DNA of 64,000 nucleotides, from contig CM068383.1 of assembly GCA_034770075.1 (NCBI GenBank), positions 45,403,222 to 45,467,221 of the forward strand, given 5' to 3'. The DNA comes from Aralia elata. Lineage: Eukaryota > Streptophyta > Magnoliopsida > Apiales > Araliaceae. Below, in pieces: positions 11,871-24,095 of this stretch. Under the pieces are notes generated by a model. It saw only the letters and a program-made list of their open reading frames with translations. It was not told where the DNA came from and did no database searches. The position numbers and the translations under genes are program-made. Position 1 is the stretch's first letter; each line of letters begins with the position of its first letter.

Positions 11871-13476
11871 TAATTATTAAACGTTTAACTAGTTATGTAC
11901 GTCGATAATCGTATAAGATTTGCGATGAACGTTTAGACCGTTATATTAACTGTAAAAGATATACGAGGCAAGTCTTCTAACCTTGTTACATTTAAGCAAG
12001 TCTATTGCATCTTGCTATCAATTATTGTGAAGTTATTGCTTCTTGTTCAGCATAACTTAAGAAATGAATCATTATTCATATATTGTTTATTCGAGCGTAA
12101 ATTGTTGTGTCAAACCAAATTGTTTTGGTACGACATCTTATACTGAGAAATGGAACACCTTGATGTAAGGTGAACTGAAACACCTTGATATAAGGTACCG
12201 GTAAATGTTGATTATATATCGACATAAAATTGTAGGATGATATGCATACTCCTAGGATATTGGTTAGGCTGATCCCCTACCAGATATCCGAAATAGAGCG
12301 GTTCTAAGTCATTGAAGACTAATAGAACTAATTGAAATATATAGTTCATGTACAGAACCCTCAGTTATACATCTTTGACATCTTTCAACTCGAACACATT
12401 GTGTTCACGTTTCTAAATAAACTTGCTGAGCATTTGTGGCTCATTCTTGCATATAATCTCTTTTGCAGTCTTAAATGATAATTCCGGAACTTCAGAGACG
12501 ACCAAAGGGAAACGACCGTGTTAATTAGTTTTACTTTATTTAAGTCTTTTAAAGGCTTTGTTGTAATAACTTAGTATTGAGAACGATGTAACCGAACTTA
12601 ACGATATGAAATATATTATCATCCTTTATTATATCGAGTGCGTTATACGCTGATCTTTAAATTGTTTAGAATAGTTGTACTAAGTTAATACAGTATCTAT
12701 ATGAACTATACATCTGAATGAGGGTATTTGAATGATATTGAGAGTTCTATAAGCTCTGGGGTTACACTTAATGAGCACCGGTAAGGTGCCATCTTTACCG
12801 GAATGCGCCCCTCAGTTCTAGGGACAATCTTATCATTAATACTGTGAATGTCAGATAGATAGGAGCTATCGATATGGAAGAGATATCCATTAGATATGAA
12901 TCTATACATCCAAGTGAGGGTATCCAAACACAGTTAACGTTCTGACGAGAACTATTATCTGTTATGGGATACTGTGAACCTTGGATAGTTAGAAGTTATA
13001 TATTATAGAATATCTAATAGGTGGTTAATTAGTTAAGCTTGAACACCAGATCTGTTATATAGGTACAAAGAAAGTTGAAGATGTAGAAGTCATTTAAACT
13101 ATGATAGATTAACATTATTGGCAATTTCTAGAAAGTTCTGACGAGGAAAGGGGTTAGGTCATTTAATTGCGCGCCGTTTTAACGGAAAGCCCCCTCTTTC
13201 CTGGGAACTGTCTGGTTGCTAATACTGCAAGTCTCGGAGAGAGAAATAGAGATTTATTTTTAAGTCTTTTAGGACTTATGTATAATAAGAACAAGTAACC
13301 TGGGAATGTTGTAACAATGAACAAATGATATTTTATAATATTATCACTTTTCCGCACTTTACTTTGATTATTAGAAGTCAAGATTTATATAGCATTATGT
13401 AAAGGTTGTACACGTGAGCACGAAGTCCGACCTGGCTAAAAGAAGCTAGCAGGTGGATTTTCGGGGCGTCACATTT

Positions 13477-13494
13477 TGGTATCAGAGCATTAGG
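13477..13494 (+). other. Element W primer binding site
   Basis: TGGTATCAGAGCATTAGG follows the 5' LTR after three bases and matches initiator tRNA-Met. Confidence 0.9.
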
Positions 13495-13735
13495 TTATAG
13501 CTCTAGGGTAAGAGTACCTTAGAATATAACCTGCGTAAAATTTTTGGGATAGAAAAAAAACTCGTAAAAAGAATGTTAAAAAATGCTTACACTGGAATTT
13601 CGAGGACGAAATTCTTATAAGGAGGAGAGAATGCAATATCCTGAATATTTATAGAACTTATAAATATGATATTGAATGACTAAAATTAACTTTAAAGTTA
13701 ATTTCGAGGACGAAATTCTTTGAAGTAGGGGTGAA
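13495..13735 (+). other. Element W interior: two PPT-like blocks and a vestigial LTR start
   Basis: The block gaggacgaaattc occurs twice (about 13602-13614 and 13706-13718), each followed by a purine tract. After the first, at 13632, the sequence tgcaatatcctgaatat resembles the LTR start tgtaataccccgaatat and continues to resemble it for about 50 bp. The true 3' LTR begins after the second block at 13736. This suggests an internal deletion that left the start of an older or second LTR. Confidence 0.75.
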
Positions 13736-14516
13736 TGTAATACCCCGAATATTTATGAGGCTTATAAATACGATCATATATGGTTAGAGGTTAATTTAGT
13801 AACCTAAAACTAAGTATCGAGAAGTTTAAAACCTTAAGACCTAATGAGATTCGAATTTATGTGCTTAATAAAGATCCAAATGATATTTCGAAGCACGTGT
13901 TTTGCGATTATATTATGTAAACGATGAATTAGGTCAAATAAATTTTTTTTTCGAAGCTACTTAGTCATGCTTACATTGACAAAATGATTTGTCGTGCTTT
14001 CCACGATTTTACCAAGAAGTATCCCGACAAATTATTTTTAGTAAACTGCTTTGTCGTGCTTAAACTGATATAGTACTTTGTCGTGCTTACGGTAACAAGC
14101 TGCATTGTCGAGCTTGTAAGATATTTTCATTGAGGAGCTTAGAAGATAGGTTCAATTGCAAGCTGCATTGTCGAGCTTGGAAGATATTTGCATTGAGAAG
14201 CTTAGATTGCAAGCTGCATTGTCGAGCTTAGAAGATTTTTTCATTGAGGAGCTTAGATTGCAAGCTGCATTGTCGAGCTTGGAAGATATTTTCATTGAGG
14301 AGCTTAGAAGAATATTCTAAGAATGTGCTAGGGTGCAAAGTGTAATAAGCCGAGCCCCTAACGTGCAATTAGTGAAACTTGGTTTTTCTATAAATAGCAA
14401 GCTTAGTTCATTCATTCCTTACTATTTTTCAAGAGCAGTTCAAGAGCAAAAACACTCTATATTTATATATTCTGAGAGATATTGTGAGATAAAAATTATT
14501 TTCTAAGCATCGAAGC
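13736..14516 (+). repeat. Element W 3' LTR, left part
   Basis: This is the first 781 bp of the second LTR, including its promoter array (four units, about 14094-14310) and TATA box (14389-14396). It stops where element X inserted. The host sequence resumes at 60140. Confidence 0.93.
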
Positions 14517-16623
14517 TGTTGGTCGATTTCACAACCGAAAAATACGCGCAAGTATACGCAGTCAACAAGTTATAAAGTGATAAGAGAGTTGTCGAACTCA
14601 TAAGGAATTGTTCTAGTGTATCCCAAGTACCAACTATATATCGTCTCAATTTTAATTAGATAAATGATGATTTGATATTTTTGTTATTGGTAGTGACTAA
14701 GATAATAATAATCAAGTAAAAGATAATGAAATCTAATGTTAACAAGTCTAAGATTGTAATTTCCCCCAACATTTCATTTGAATATCCTAACTCTCTCATT
14801 TGAATTAATTAACAACATAGAATTGCCAACCGAGAAATCAAATCTACTTATAAGCCTCTGTCGATGGTCAAATTCTAATCTTCCTAATGCGGCATGTAGG
14901 TATATGTCTATCCTACATACTATCAAGAGACTAATTTCAAGAACAATAACAAGACACGTGTCACTAAATCTCATTTATCGTCCCTTCAATTACCAACTTT
15001 CACATAGGAAGTCATTAAGAATAGATTCTCCATTGGTTGCACACGGTATCTAGGTATATGTCTATCCTAAATACTATCAAGTTACCTATCATTGGGGATA
15101 ATCAACAAGACACACGTCACTTAATCTCAATTAATAACCCACAATAATCTTTAACTTTCGCATGATATCATAACAAGGTCTAAACACTATAATCAGTTCG
15201 TCAAGTTCATATAGGTTCCCACGGTAATTACTAGCTAGGCAATTAAGATATGAAGTATAAATTATGATATTCAATTCATAAATGAGTAATTAACAACAAA
15301 AAGAGAGAAGTCAATTCAAACTATGTGTTGGGTTCCATTGAAATCTTAGAATACTAGCTCTAGTTCATGGTAGCTAAGCAAAACATCAAACACATGGTGT
15401 ACATCATGAAATAAAAGTACAAATTCAAAGGAAAACAAGAGATGATAAAACCCATTTAGAAGATAATCATGTGTTGTTTGCTTGGTTGATGACAATCTCT
15501 AGCTTTTCCTCTTCATTTGGCATTCGTTTCTCTTTTTGCTCCTTAGCTTGTTGCTGGAATTTCCTTGAATTGCAGCCCTCAAGCTCTTCTTGATGATGTA
15601 TGTGTAGCCTCCTAAGGTCTAGATATGCCTTGACAATCCTTTCCTTCTTGGTTCTTTGGCTTGTGCTGAGTTTTTCCTTGTATTGCAGCACTTTTGCTCT
15701 CAAATTGATGTTTTAGTCTAGCCTCCCAATCCCTAGTTATCAAATATAAAGCCCCAAAGAGATATTATATAGTGCCTCCATGAAAAACCCTAGCCAAACA
15801 TCAGATTTTGGGTCAAAAAGTGAGCTGGAATCGCACTAGGAGCTCAAAAGATCGCACTCAGCACGCCCGGGCGTGCCCGCACGCTGCCCGCCGCGCCCGC
15901 ACGCTGCCCGCCGCGCCCGCACCCAGCCCCTGGCCATGCCGCACGCCCACAGCTCGCCCACGCCACGCGCGCGTGCGCGCGCTGGCTGCCTGGTGCTAGT
16001 TGCCGCGCGCTCGCACCCATTCCGCGCGCCCGCGCCCAAGGCCTGTAGCCCGACTCAGCTTTGACCTTTGTTAGTAAAATGGCCATAACTACTTCGTCCG
16101 AACTCGGATTAAGGCGATTAAGTAGGGTATGGAAAACTAAGAAGGAGATCTACAACTTTCATAACTGGAGCTTGACGAGATAATGTCCAGAGAAAGGCTC
16201 AAATTGAGCCCGAAGCAACTGCTGTGTAAAATTCATGCCAAATCCGATGGTAAAATGGCCATAACTCTCTCATACGAACTTCAAATTGGATGATTCAAGA
16301 TGTTCTGGAAAGCTAAGACAAATATCTACAATGTTCGTTCTTTGAGTTTTGAGAGATTCTGATTGGATCATGGGTGAAATTGGGAAACAAGCAGCTACAG
16401 TACCAAAAAGCAAGTTATGGGTATTGATTCCAAGGAGCTTTTATTTCAATTCATACAAAACAACATAAAAACACATAAAAGCATACAAAACATATAAAAC
16501 CAATACAAAACTACATTACATAACAATAAGATAAAAACACATAAAACCAACCGAAATGGCTTAGGATTTACAAATTATCAAGTTCAAAAGCACCTAATTT
16601 GTGTATATAAAACACACTCATCA
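14517..16623 (-). repeat. Element X LTR, 3' LTR in element orientation
   Basis: This complete 2.1-kb copy is the reference for the interrupted one. It contains a very GC-rich block (15860-16050) and a TATA-like tract on the minus strand at about 15763-15772. Small frames here are GC-block shadows without recognisable domains. Confidence 0.9.
15860..16050. repeat. GC-rich repeated block in the X LTR
   Basis: The block has short repeats of cccgccgcgcccgcacgctg and an alternating cgcgcgcg tract, in an otherwise A+T-rich LTR. It lies about 90-290 bp downstream of the TATA-like tract in element orientation, so it would be in the transcript leader. The partner LTR retains the second half at 59430-59560, with two fewer repeat units. 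Confidence 0.75.
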
Positions 16624-16641
16624 AATACCCCCAAACTTAAA
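16624..16641 (-). other. Element X polypurine tract
   Basis: The minus strand reads taagtttgggggtatt directly before the TG of the 3' LTR. Confidence 0.75.
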
Positions 16642-17897
16642 TCTTTGCTTGTCCTCAAGCAAAACAATCCTAAACTACATACTTCAAACACTTGTAATAT
16701 AACCTAACTTGAGAAATGAATTAATAAGCCGACAATGGTCTCAAAGGCATTAACACATGGAACTCAAGAGAACAAACAAAACGTTGCAAGTCTAAAATTT
16801 CAATTAGCTAGTCATACTTTGCTTAAGGCCCCTTCCGTGTGTGTGAGTACCCAATAGCACTAAATCACATGTAGCTCGGATGAACTTATGCAACCACATT
16901 ACCTTATGAAAGAAATCAAAACAAACTTCAAAAACCACATGCTTGACACATCACTCATCGCAAATGTATACAAATCATAAATTTCCAAAAATTTTGAGAT
17001 CAAAGGACTTTGGGTGAGTGTATTTTATGCTCCATCTTACCCTAAGCCCGCTCTTGTGGGTGAGTACGTTTTACGCTCCATCTCAACCCACCGCAAGATT
17101 TGCAATATACAATTTTCTTTCTTTATTCACAGTTATAAGAGATTGCATTTTACGCTCTATCTCCCCTATGCATGTGTCCATGAGTGAGTGCGTTTTACGC
17201 TCCATCTCAACTCACCACATGACCATCAATTCAAGCATAACAAATTTAGACACCTTGCTTCGAGTGATGTTTAAACGAGTTCTAGAGTTTATAGATATTT
17301 TCCACAAGCATTCGGTTATAAAAGCCTTCACTAAGCATACAACTAGCTTAATACTCATGGGTAAGTGCATAAAAGTGAAAGGACGCATAAGTAAAATAAT
17401 AACCAATAAACGATAAGCACAAAGACTAAGCAATAATTTTCTACGTCTCATGAGTTAGATTCTCTTCAAACAAGCCATTATCATAGACCATGGATTATGG
17501 TTCAAATCAAATTAAACCAATGCTCAAGGGACACATCCTAAAAATAAATGAATTTTTTTTTGAACAAAAACACATAACTTAAATCACATAAAAACTAAAT
17601 TAAAAACACACAAATACGAAGTATTACCCCCAAACTTAAACTTGACGTTGTCCTCAATGTCTGATATAGGAAAAATTAAAATAGAAGACTTCCCTGAAAC
17701 TGTGTCAAGTGCCATTGATATCATCTTTTAATACCTCTAAGTTGGGAGCGTACCTGAAAGAAAATGACTAAAGAAATTAAAATACAATTAAACCACTAAA
17801 ATGCAATCAAATAAAAATAAAAATAAAACAGTAAACTTGTGTTTCCTCCCAAGAAGCGCTTGGTTTAAAGTCGTTAGCCCGACTCCATTATTTCCTT
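16642..17897 (-). other. Element X 3' non-coding interior with a dispersed motif
   Basis: No gene is seen. The motif ttttacgctccatctcaac occurs four times with variations between about 17018 and 17215, each preceded by a gtgagtg-like word. A short sequence near 16625-16670 (cccccaaacttaa, then cttgtcctcaag) recurs at about 17620-17655 (cccccaaacttaaacttg, then ttgtcctcaa), so the purine-tract region is duplicated inside the element. Confidence 0.6.
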
Positions 17898-18969
17898 TCA
17901 ATCTGGCTCAATCGCAAAATTAACCATTGCATGCCGCCTCACTGTTCTTTTTTTGATTTGCATGGCATGCATGCCTGGTTGGTGACCCTTAAACTTCGTT
18001 TCAACCGATGGCAAGAAGAAGCTTTCCTCATCCGCATCATCAATTATTGCACTTGTGTCAAGATCGACATGAAGATCTTCTTTATGAACCAATGGGTGCT
18101 TGATGGGTTTAAAAACCTCGAATGTGACTTCTTGATCTTCAATTTCCTTTTCATGATCCCCATTCATGCTCCTCGTCTCATCAAGCTCAGAATCATCATC
18201 CACAATAGGATGTACACTCTCAAAATTTTCACTAATACCTTCATGCGACTCCGCGCCATTTCCTTGATCATCCACCAAGCACTCCTCTTCACCTTCCTCT
18301 ATGGGGTTGATCTCTGTATCGCAAGGTAAGGTGCTTTGCGGGTGAATATTATAAGAATTGACAACATAGTTCATGATGCTCTGCATTGAAGCTTGTATAT
18401 TTGCCATCCTAACCTCATTTTGAGAGATATGAGATATGTACAGTGCCATGAGCTCCTCCCTCATTATTTCCACTTCGTCACATCTATGCGGATTCACCAT
18501 TCATTGCTCTTCACCTTCCTCTATAAGGTTAATCTGTGTAATACAAGGTAAGGTGCTTTGCGGGTGAATAAGCACAGCCTCAACAAGTTGTGCCATTTGG
18601 TTCTCGAGGTTTCGTAACAACTCTTGTTGCTCAATGAACATGGGAAGAATCTCCTCCACATTAGATGTATCCTCATGGTGTGGTGGAGGTTGGAATGAAA
18701 AATTCTGAATGGTACGAGAGACTTGGATCATAGCATTGATCTTGATTGTTGTCCCATGAAAAGCTTGGACAATCATGCCAATCCAGATGATAGTAGTTTG
18801 GGTTGTAGTCAACTTGATTCTGACAGTAGGCATTCTGAGTGGACTGGCTTTTAAGAGTGTCAACAGCCCTTGAAAGTATTGCAACTTGTTCTTGCAATTG
18901 CTCAAGAAGTTTTGACGAACTTGGTTGCGTCGTCCCCTTATAATCCCATTGATAATTATGCTCATCCAT
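17898..18969 (-). pseudogene. Element X partial gag joined to a post-protease segment
   Basis: An ATG at 18969 begins a frame with an Athila gag feature: a tyrosine/asparagine-rich patch ending CPSFSWDNNQDQ, comparable to HPNFLWSNNQNQ in element Y. After a frameshift near 18680-18700 the frame continues with LRNLENQMAQLVEA and HPQSTLPC, again collinear with Y gag. A stop at 18501-18503 is followed in frame by a second copy of the same block (IHPQSTLPCDTEINPIEEGE). It then joins to EDQEVTFEVFKPIKHP, which in Y lies after the protease. The gag N-terminus, zinc knuckle and protease core are missing. Confidence 0.72.
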
Positions 18970-19081
18970 TAACTGAAAACAAAATAAAAAAAACAAAATA
19001 AATGATAAGCAAATTATTTACAAGTCTAAATTAAGACCAATTCGATTGTCATTAATATTGGAAAAACACTAGAAGAACAAT

Positions 19082-19099
19082 TCCCCGGCAACGGTGCCA
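19082..19099 (-). other. Element X primer binding site
   Basis: The minus strand TGGCACCGTTGCCGGGGA matches the 3' end of plant tRNA-Asp with one change from the canonical TGGCGCCG form. It sits six bases inside the 5' LTR. tRNA-Asp priming is known for Athila. Confidence 0.9.
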
Positions 19100-19105
19100 A
19101 AAACT

Positions 19106-20214
19106 TGTTGGTCGATTTCACAACCGAAAAATACGCGCAAGTATACGCGGTCAACAAGTAATAAAGTGATAAGAGAGTTGTCGAACCCACAGGGAATTGT
19201 TCTAGTGTATCCTAGGTACCAACTATATATCGTCTCAATTTTAATTAGACAAATGATGATTTGATGTTTTTGTTATTAGTAGTGACTAAGATAATAATAA
19301 TCAAGTAAAAGATAATGAAATCTAATGTTAACAAGTCTAAGATTGCAATTTCCCCCAACACTTCATTTGAATATCCTAACTCTCTCATTTGAATTAATTA
19401 ACAACATAAAATTGCCAACCGAGAAATCAAAGCTACTTATAAGCCTCTGTCGATGGTCAAATTCGAATCTTCCTAATGCGGCATGTAGGTATATGTCTAT
19501 CCTACACACTATCAAGAGACTAATTTCAAGAACAATAACAAGACACGTGTCACTAAATCTCATTTACCGTCCCTTCAATTACCAACTTTCACATAGGAAG
19601 TCATTAATAATAGATTCTCCATTGGTTGCACACGGTATCTAGTTTATGTCTATCCTAAATACTATCAAGTTACCTATCATTGAGGATAATCAACAAGACA
19701 CACGTCACTTAATCTCAATTAATAACCCACAATAATCTTTAACTTTCGCATGATATCATAACAAGGTCTAAACACTATAATCCGTTCGTCAAGTTCATAT
19801 AGGTTCCCACGGTAATTACTAGCTAGGCAATTAAGATATGAAGTATAAATTATGATATTCAATTCACAAATGAGTAATTAACAACAAAAAGAGAGAAGTC
19901 AATTCAAACTATGTGTTGGGTTCCATTGAAATCTTAGAATACAAGCTCTAGTTCATGGTAGCTAAGCAAAACATCAAACAAATGGTGTACATCATGAAAT
20001 AAAAGTACAAATTCAAAGGAAAGCAAGAAATGATAAAACCCATTTAGAAGATAATCATGTGTTGTTTGCTTGGTTGATGACAATCTCTAGCTTTTCCTCT
20101 TCATTTGGCATTCGTTTCTCTTTTTGCTCCTTAGCTTGTTGCTGGAATTTCCTTGAATTGCAGCCCTCAAGCTCTTCTTGATGATGTATGTGTAGCCTCC
20201 CAAGGTCTAGATAT
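19106..20214 (-). repeat. Element X LTR, 5' LTR in element orientation, left part
   Basis: This part is collinear with 14517 to about 15623, with a few percent substitutions by eye. It ends at gatat (20210-20214), where element Y is inserted. The remaining part is at 59429-60139. Confidence 0.9.
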
Positions 20215-21604
20215 TGATAAGTAGGTTTTATACCTACGAATTGGATTCCAATGAACACGAATTATTGTTTATTTCCATGCTTTGTAGTTTCTTTTCATGC
20301 ATTTTATGTGTTTTTGTAGGTTGCACATGTTGGGAATTGGTTTAACGAGAGTTGGATGGATTTTGCTGATGCAGTTGCTGAGAAATTGGTGCAGCGCGGC
20401 CGCGCCCAAAATGAACTAGGAGGCAGCGCGGCCGCGCCTGTCTCCAGTACTTGAAAAAATTTGGCTGCCAGAGTAGCGCGGCCGTGCGCCATACAAGCCT
20501 TTTCCAAGCGCGGCCGCGCCGGTTCAAGAAGGGGCAAAGTTGTCTTTTTCAACAGTTTAAGTGAATTTGATTTGTTATGGGATTTGATACTTTGTAATTA
20601 ATGAGGGTTTTTATCAGATACTATTTATAGTTGTTTTAAGTTATTTTCAAGGTTGTTGAACTTATTATTAGAAAACCCTAGTTTAGAACAATTGGAGAAG
20701 ACTTGAAGCAAGCTAATAGCAGGAAGCAAAGAGGAGCAAGTTAGAGATTCAAGGACTACTTTACAGTGTTTCTTCTTTTCTCTTCTTTTTACTCTGAATT
20801 TTTGAATGTTATTAAACTTGTGGATGATGAATTCTAGTTTAATTATGAACTAAATTTCGTTTTAAGGCTATAATGGATCTTAATGCGTAGTTCTGAATGA
20901 CATGCTTCCTGGAATATTATGACTAGTTACTTATGGATTGTCTATTATGGTTTGTGCTGAATTGTTTAATTATCTGGCCAATAATTACTGGGATAATCTA
21001 TATGAATTCGAGAGATGAAGTATTGATTTAGATCTGACCATAGTAGCATGTGATTGTGTATTCTGCTGTCGATGGAATTCATAATTTGTGTTTAGGATAG
21101 AGATATACCTATTCACCGCATGTAATCTCATAGGGAACCTGAACTTTAAATCCTCTTTAATTGTAATTCACATAGAAATATAGTGAATTAGTTATTTAGG
21201 GTGATTAACTTGAGTCTATCAATTGTGGATTTAAGTTGAGTTGTTTATGAAACATTGAGAGATGGTCATAAATAGTGATGAGTTCATGGTTAACAATCCA
21301 AAATAACTAGCATAATCCAAAGGGGAGTGTGTCGAGTAAAATAAAGCATTAAGTGAAATTATAGTCTTAAGTCTTTAAAAATCTGTTTTCAAATTAGTGG
21401 TAGTAATTTAATTTAGACTTCATTAGTTAAATTCAAAATTTCAGAAATCGTTGATCTTTTATTTACTAAAATTGATTTGATTTAGAATTGGAAATTGTCA
21501 TTATAAACTCAGTTCTTCTCTGTGGGACGATACTCTATTTTCACTTTATTACTTGTGGACTGCGTATACTTGCGTATTTGTGCTAGTATAGAATTAGGTA
21601 AACA
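20215..21604 (+). repeat. Element Y 5' LTR
   Basis: This 1.39-kb LTR runs from TGATAAGTAGG to TAAACA and ends six bases before the PBS. It begins exactly where X LTR homology stops. It contains a cluster of four GC palindromes (20394-20520). No second copy exists in the window, so LTR divergence cannot date this insertion. Confidence 0.85.
20394..20520. repeat. GC palindrome cluster in the Y LTR
   Basis: The word gcgcggccgcgcc, whose first 12 bases are a perfect palindrome, occurs at 20394-20406, 20426-20438 and 20508-20520. A variant, gcgcggccgtgcgcc, is at 20476-20490. The flanks are A+T rich. Related clusters occur within gag (23104-23160) and after pol (58563-58739). Confidence 0.9.
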
Positions 21605-21610
21605 AGTTTT

Positions 21611-21628
21611 TGGCGCCGTTGCCGGGGA
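21611..21628 (+). other. Element Y primer binding site
   Basis: TGGCGCCGTTGCCGGGGA is the exact complement of the tRNA-Asp 3' end used by Athila elements. Confidence 0.95.
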
Positions 21629-21728
21629 ACAATTGTGTCTATAATTTCAACTTTTAATTTAATTAATTCAGTTTTAGTTAAACATTGTTTTTCTTGTTAC
21701 TTCCTGTTCAGGTGATCTCGGTTCGTTT

Positions 21729-23520
21729 ATGCAAACACGATCAAAGCAGCCGGAACTTGTGCAGAGTGAGGATAATCTTCAAAACAAGTTACGCAAGTTA
21801 AGAAAGTTTTGCCGTGAGACAATCGAGAGAGAAAAAATGGCTAACGAAGAACAGAAATCATTGAGGGAATATGCCATGCCTAAGATTGATGAAATCAGGT
21901 CGAGCATCACGAGGCCAGCCATCACTGCTAATTCCTTCGAGATCAAGTCGGGTACAATTCAGATGATTCAGAATGCGGTACAGTTTGGGGGATTAGCCAA
22001 CGATGATCCTAATGAACACTTGGTTAACTTTCTTGAGATTTGTGATACATTCAAATATCCCAATGTAACTGATGATGCAGTGAGACTACGTCTGTTTCCG
22101 TTTACACTAAGGGATAAAGCAAAGAGTTGGTTGCACTCACTTCCACCGGGGTCCATCACAACTTTGGATGACTTGGCCTAAAAATTCTTAGCAAAATTCT
22201 TTCCGCCGGCTAAGTCTGCTAAGTTGAGAAACGAGATTTCTACTTTTGAGCAGAGTCATGGAGAGTCACTGTACGAGGCTTGGGAAAGGTTCAAAGAGTT
22301 ATTGAGAAGATGTCCACATCATGCGTTACCCAAGTGGCTGCAGGTTCAGACATTCTACAATGGGTTGAGTAGTAGCACTCGAACAATTATAGATGTAGCT
22401 GCGGGAGGAGCACTTATGGATAAGAATTTTGATGAAGCTTTCACCTTGTTAGAGACTATGGTTGCAAATAACTATCAATGGCCGACGTCGAGGATGAATC
22501 ACCAAAAAGTAGCTAGAGTATTGGAAGTCAACGCAGTCACAGAATTAGCGGCTCAGATGGCAGCAATGTCTAAAAAGATCGATGCTATAGCAGATTCAAA
22601 AACTCAACAAGTGCTTTATGTTTGTCAGCTATGCGCAGGTGCACATCCTACAGAATGTTGTGCCATTAATCCTGAAGCGGTTCAGTTTGTGGGTAGCTAC
22701 CAGCGTCCTCCAAACCCATACCAAAACACTTATAATCCAGGGGCAAGAAACCATCCAAATTTTTTATGGAGCAATAATCAGAATCAACAACAAGCTCCTA
22801 GAGCGTCATATCCCCCTGGATTTCTTAATCAACATCAGCCGGTAGTTACACAACCACAAACAGAAAAGAAACCAGATTTGGAAGAAATCTTGATGAAGTA
22901 TATGGCAAGTAATGATGTGTTGGTAAAGAGTCAAGCAGCTGCCATCAGAAATCTGGAAAATCAAGTGGGACAAATGGCCAATATATTGAATAACAGACCT
23001 CAAGGATCTTTGCCAAGTAATACGGAAGTTAAGCCCAAGAGAGATGGTAAGGAACAATGTCAAGCTGTCACACTTCGAAGTGGAAAACAACTACAGCAGA
23101 GCAGCGCGGCCGCGCCTGAAATACAAGGAGAGGCAGCACAGCCGCACCCTTCTCCAGTCTCAACTCCTGCAGAGAAATTGGTAGAAAAAGAAAAGGAAAC
23201 TGAAATTGAGATGAAAGAAAAGGAGAAAGCAAATCAATTAGTAGTATACCCTCCCGTTCCATATCCGCAGAGATTTCAAAAGCAGAAATTGGACAAACAG
23301 TTCTCTAAATTCCTTGAAGTCTTTAAGAAGCTTCAAATCAACATACCGTTTGCGGAGGCTTTAGAGCAGATGCCAAGTTATGCCAAGTTCATGAAAGGAA
23401 TTTTGTCGAGGAAGAAAAAGCTGGAGGATTATGAAACAGTTGCGTTAACTGAAGAGTGTAGTGCTATATTGCAAAAGAAGTTGCCACCGAAATTAAAGGA
23501 TCCTGGTAGTTTCACTATCC
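21729..23520 (+). pseudogene. Element Y gag
   Basis: The start MQTRSKQPE at 21729 follows the PBS by 100 bp. The Retrotrans_gag domain is clear: IQMIQNAVQFGGLANDD, FLEICDTFKY, LRLFPFTLRDKAKSWL, then FFPPAKSAKLRNEI and LYEAWERFKELLRRCPHH. A knuckle-like CQLCAGAHPTEC and an asparagine/glutamine-rich patch follow (YNPGARNHPNF). A TAA at 22179-22181 interrupts the domain; the frame continues unchanged, so it is a point change. A palindrome-bearing segment at 23104-23160 is read through as alanine- and proline-rich residues. Confidence 0.9.
23104..23160. repeat. LTR-like GC palindrome segment inside the Y gag frame
   Basis: The order gcgcggccgcgcc, about 20 bp spacer ending aggca, degenerate palindrome (gcacagccgcaccc), ttctccagt matches the Y LTR at 20394-20447. 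It is in phase with gag and adds no stop. Confidence 0.75.
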
Positions 23521-24025
23521 CTTGCACCATTGGCAGCTTATCAATCAACAGATGTTTGTGTGATTTGGGTGCTGGCATAACCTTATGCCTTTATCGATAT
23601 ATGTCCAGCTGGGTTTACCTGCACCGAAACCAACCAACATCTCTCTTCAGCTTGCAGATAGGTCGGTTACATATCCTAGAGGTATTGTGGGAGACATTTT
23701 GGTAAAAGTGGATAAATTCATATTCCCAGCTGATTTCATCATTTTGGACTATGAAGAGGACAAAGACATTCCTATCATACTTGGGAGACCTTTCTTGGCA
23801 ACTGGTAGAACACTTATAGATGTGCAAAAAGGCGAATTGACTATGAGGGTGCAAGACCAAGAAGTGATATTTAATGTGTTCAAAGCCATGAAATTTCCTA
23901 TGGATGAGGAAGAGTGTTTGCGGTTGGAAGTGGTAGAAAAAGTGGTGGATGACGAGTTTTTGAAGAAATTGACTGAGGATCCGTTGGAAACTACTTTATT
24001 GGGGGAAACTGACATGATGACCTAG
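23521..24025 (+). pseudogene. Element Y aspartic protease, frameshifted
   Basis: The active site reads CDLGAGI, the DLGA form typical of Athila rather than DTGA. The frame then shifts near 23580, just after the active site. In the shifted frame the rest of the domain is clear: MPLSIYVQLGL, LQLADRSVTYPRGI, DFIILDYEED, IILGRPFLATGR. The tail (QEVIFNVFKAMKFP) ends at a stop at 24025. The original frame returns by 24096, so two compensating frame changes or two separate indels exist. Confidence 0.88.
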
Positions 24026-24095
24026 AGATGATGGAGTTTCTTCAAATTCTAGATGCAGTGCCGAGAGTACGCAAATTTCAAATCCTTTTGAACCG

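Larger units (their letters stand above)
10533..13473 (+). repeat. Element W 5' LTR
   Basis: This intact 2,941-bp LTR has a TATA box (tataaata, 11249-11256) followed by the leader. Two internal tandem arrays are listed separately. No open frame of note is present. Confidence 0.93.

Noticed and set aside
15808..16086. Short alanine/arginine/proline-rich frames in the X LTR GC block
   Set aside because: The frames arise from GC-rich composition with few stop codons, on both strands, and lie inside an LTR.
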